From Planctomycetota bacterium (GTDB lineage Bacteria; Planctomycetota; Planctomycetia; Planctomycetales; Planctomycetaceae), in contig QWPB01000024.1 in NCBI GenBank assembly GCA_003671275.1, forward strand, positions 1 to 64,000: 64,000 nt of DNA. Direction: 5' to 3'. How positions within the stretch are numbered: the first letter of the stretch is position 1; the number at the start of each line of letters is the position of its first letter. Position numbers and translations under genes: made by a program. The notes beneath the pieces are model-generated. The model had not been told where the DNA came from. It was given only the letters and a program-made list of their open reading frames with translations, and made no database searches. Shown here in pieces: positions 58,982-64,000 of this stretch.

Positions 58982-59258
58982 CAGGGAGACCGTCCGCGGG
59001 AAACTCGGATTAGGGAGTATGGCAAGTGTGGCACGCCCGCCATGCGTCGACGGAAACGTTTCGGAAGTGCACCACGTTTCGCGCCGGTTCGCTGGCTCCC
59101 GTCCGGCCTGAGGCGGTATTACACGCAGAATAAACGCATTGGCCAGAACTAACACAAACGGCATAATTGCCATAATGGATATGGAATCCGATGGGAATCG
59201 GTGAATCTAATCCGCACACAGCGACGTTGCCGATAATCGCACCACGTGGAACGACTGG

Positions 59259-59669
59259 ATGATTTCTGAAGGTGCTCAACATCGCTGGTGGATGCGCGTG
59301 ACTCTGGCTTACGGCCTTTGGGCCGTGGCTGCCTGGCTGTATCAGCGAGAACTTCATCCCCCGCATCCGGTCGAGTCGCATTCCATCAGCCGGCGCGAAT
59401 GCCTCCACTCGGAAACGGTGACCACAGCCGTATGGACGGCCCGCTGGACGAAGGACTGTTGGGAATTCACCGCCAATTCGATCAGGCATCTGTGTCATCC
59501 CCAGCTGGTCGTCAGCGATGCTCTGGGGAACCGAAAGTGTTTTCTGGCCCTGGCTCTGGCATTGTGGGGTCTGGCAGAATTGAGCGGCAGCCGTCGACGC
59601 ACTCCGCCGTCCCAGGGATCAAACACCGCTGCACTTGCAGCACCATCCCCGGATAGTCCAGATTCCTGA
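59259..59669 (+). CDS. Small membrane protein (tandem paralog 1)
   Basis: 136 aa; VTLAYGLWAVAAWLYQRELH ... WEFTANSIRHL ... ALALALWGLAEL. Confidence 0.6.
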   Translation: MISEGAQHRWWMRVTLAYGLWAVAAWLYQRELHPPHPVESHSISRRECLHSETVTTAVWTARWTKDCWEFTANSIRHLCHPQLVVSDALGNRKCFLALALALWGLAELSGSRRRTPPSQGSNTAALAAPSPDSPDS

Positions 59670-59714
59670 ATCAACGCCCCCCTCCCCATTGATCGATAGA
59701 ACCGGAGATTCGTT

Positions 59715-60218
59715 ATGTCAGCCGCCGAAGATCGTGGGATGTCACTGGAGAAGGTCGCCCTGCTGGCATTCGCATTGGTGACCTATTTCCTGTGGGGGGG
59801 AGCTGCCGCCATTTATCAGGCCCATCTCGATGAAACCGCCGTCGCTCCGGTGGTCGATGCGGGTGAACCGCCGAACGGGAACGATGACCATCCTGCGGAT
59901 GACAGCGCGGGATTGCGGATTCGCCCCCGGCGCGGCGCGGGGCTGGTCGCCGTGGTGGTAGTCACACTCATGGCGATCTGGACGTTTGTTGCTAACTCCG
60001 TGGTTCACTTGGCAAGTATTCATCGGCTGATTCCCTATCTGTTGACGGAACATATTTGGTATCCAGTCTTTAGTGCAGTTGTTCTGGGGGTGGTGGGGCT
60101 GGGGTATTGGTGGATGAGTCGGCTGCAGGCGGATCTGGAGTCAGGCAATCCGTTCCAGCGGGGCCGCCCGCGAAAGAAGTTACCCAAAATCCGGATTCCA
60201 AAGCCGACCGACCTTTAG
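59715..60218 (+). CDS. Small membrane protein (tandem paralog 2)
   Basis: 167 aa; LVTYFLWGGAAAIYQAHLD ... WTFVANSVVHLA ... AVVLGVVGLGYWWM. Confidence 0.7.
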   Translation: MSAAEDRGMSLEKVALLAFALVTYFLWGGAAAIYQAHLDETAVAPVVDAGEPPNGNDDHPADDSAGLRIRPRRGAGLVAVVVVTLMAIWTFVANSVVHLASIHRLIPYLLTEHIWYPVFSAVVLGVVGLGYWWMSRLQADLESGNPFQRGRPRKKLPKIRIPKPTDL

Positions 60219-60711
60219 TTGGCGACAGGCGGCCGTCAAAAATCGCAGGGGAAGGCAGATACTGGAATCAGGAACTCGTCCGGTCACTCTTTCCCGGTAC
60301 CGAACCTGCCGATACGATACGCCGTCCTCTTGGTAGAGGAAGCGCCCATCGTGTTTTGATTCCGCCGGGATGGGGCCTCTTGGGAAGACTGAATGTCCGT
60401 GGCGGCGGATGTTCAGAGTGCAACCGAGTTTCGAGTGAGGGTCACACCATGACTGAGCCGACCGAGCCATCGCAGCGGCGAATGGTCTAACGGCGACCAG
60501 TCGCACGCTGCGTGAAAGACCCTGCCAGCCAGCCGTTTCGCTTCGTGGCGTTTGCCAGAACGTGATTTGCCATCGAATGTTACGATGCGTGAATCGCCGA
60601 TTGACCCTCCCTTAAAGGCGTACGCCTGGGAGGGATTCCCGTTTCCATCACGGGCAGAGTGTTTCCCGACTGGGCCCACTCCGCCTTCCTTCCACAGTTC
60701 AGTAGCAGACC

Positions 60712-62874
<2,163 letters not shown>

Positions 62875-62913
62875 GGGAGCTGTCAGCGATCAGCCGTCAG
62901 CGTTCAGCCAAAG

Positions 62914-62952
62914 CCCAGGGATGCCCGCAAGGTGTGTCCCTGGGTTTTCTTA
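62914..62952 (+). terminator. Intrinsic terminator of EF-G
   Basis: CCCAGGGA...TCCCTGGG followed by TTTTCTTAT. Confidence 0.8.
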
Positions 62953-62959
62953 TAGAAGT

Positions 62960-63034
62960 GGTCCTTAGTCATTGGTCCTTAGTCATTCGTGGTTTTCACC
63001 AATGACCAAGGACTAAGGACCAATGACCAAGGAC
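62960..63034. repeat. Word-like inverted/direct repeat (GGTCCTTAGTCATT / AATGACCAAGGACTAAGGACCAATGACCAAGGAC)
   Basis: Two direct GTCCTTAGTCATT units face inverted AATGACCAAGGAC units around a short spacer. Confidence 0.85.
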
Positions 63035-63043
63035 TTCCCCCTT

Positions 63044-63943
63044 ATGGTCGACAATCTCCCCCTGCATTCGCTCACTCACGCTGGCATGACCATCGAAGGC
63101 TGGTCGCGCGCAGCGGTGCAGACTTACTGGCGCATCCCGGAACTCAAGATCGGGTTCGACATGGGGGGCAGCCCCTGGTCGTTCATGGGGACGCAGACCT
63201 TCTTCATTACGCATGCTCATCTGGATCATCTGGCTGCGTTGCCGGCCTTTGTCGCCCGTCGCAAGATGATGAAGATGGAGCCGCCGATCATTTATGTCCC
63301 GGAAGAGATCGTCGAGTTTGTCGACCGGATGCTGAAGTCGTGGCAGCGTCTCGATCGGGGCCGGATGCAGTGCGAATTGATTGGTGTCAAACCGGGGGAC
63401 GAGTTCGAGTTGTCTCGCGAACATCTCGTGACGGCTTTCGATACGAAGCACACTGTCCCGTCACGGGGCTATATCATCTGGGAACGACGGCGGAAGCTGA
63501 AGCCGGAGTTTGTGGGTCTCAGCGGGGATCAGATTCGCGACCTGCGGTACAGCGGGATTGATGTCAGTGGTGAGGTCCGCACCCCGCTTATCTGCTACTG
63601 TGGCGACACCGCCCCCGAGGGCCTCGACGCCGATCCGGCGATCTATCAGTCCAAGGTACTCATCACCGAGATGACCTTCTTTCGGCCCGAACACCGCCGT
63701 GACAAGATCCACAAGTTCGGCCACACACATCTGGACGATCTGGTCGAACGGGCTGACAAGTTTCAAAACGAGCTGGTCATTCTGGGCCACTTCAGCACGC
63801 GGTACAGTGATCGGCAGGCCAAATCAGCGATTGACAAACGGTTGCCTGACACGCTCCGGCCACGTGTCAAACTCTGGTGTACGGAAGGTTTGGACAAGCC
63901 TGAACGGAAGCCATCGCCGCCGGATAAGCCGAAGGGGAAGTAG
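63044..63943 (+). CDS. MBL-fold metallohydrolase (RNase Z-like)
   Basis: [21 protein letters not shown] (HxHxDH); [33 protein letters not shown] 63044 preferred over repeat-borne ATG 63023. Confidence 0.85.
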   Translation: MVDNLPLHSLTHAGMTIEGWSRAAVQTYWRIPELKIGFDMGGSPWSFMGTQTFFITHAHLDHLAALPAFVARRKMMKMEPPIIYVPEEIVEFVDRMLKSWQRLDRGRMQCELIGVKPGDEFELSREHLVTAFDTKHTVPSRGYIIWERRRKLKPEFVGLSGDQIRDLRYSGIDVSGEVRTPLICYCGDTAPEGLDADPAIYQSKVLITEMTFFRPEHRRDKIHKFGHTHLDDLVERADKFQNELVILGHFSTRYSDRQAKSAIDKRLPDTLRPRVKLWCTEGLDKPERKPSPPDKPKGK

Positions 63944-64000
63944 GGCAGGAGGGATCGGGGAAGAGTGAAGCGACTCTTCACGGCAAACCACGGTCGCTGT

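Overview
This is a GC-rich window of about 64 kb from a bacterial chromosome. It is almost certainly planctomycete, judging from the giant PVC-type cytochrome/dehydrogenase proteins, an mtEFG1-like EF-G, and the overall gene style. About 40 protein-coding genes can be supported. They include glpK, a serine hydrolase, an enolase-superfamily enzyme, hemQ/chdC, rlmN, lysA, murE, panC, an RpoD-type sigma factor, an NtrC-type regulator, scpA, a natAB-like ABC exporter with a CPBP fusion, EF-G and an MBL hydrolase. There are also two very large multidomain heme proteins (1839 and 2225 aa). I found no rRNA, tRNA, CRISPR array, phage or transposase gene.

The least-explained features are: (i) a compact GxxExxY-gene cassette (about 15919-16587) bracketed by inverted copies of a word-like repeat and lying between a VCBS/FG-GAP gene 3' end and a diverged copy of that same 3' end; (ii) in-frame insertions of similar word-like repeats inside the 1839-aa gene; (iii) a dispersed palindromic intergenic repeat family; (iv) two separate genes interrupted or shortened by a single in-frame TAA in the same context (C-TAA-GA); and (v) a pseudokinase, a tandem pair of small membrane paralogs, and a TetR-like operator palindrome. 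All family assignments come from reading the translated sequence; no database search was run.
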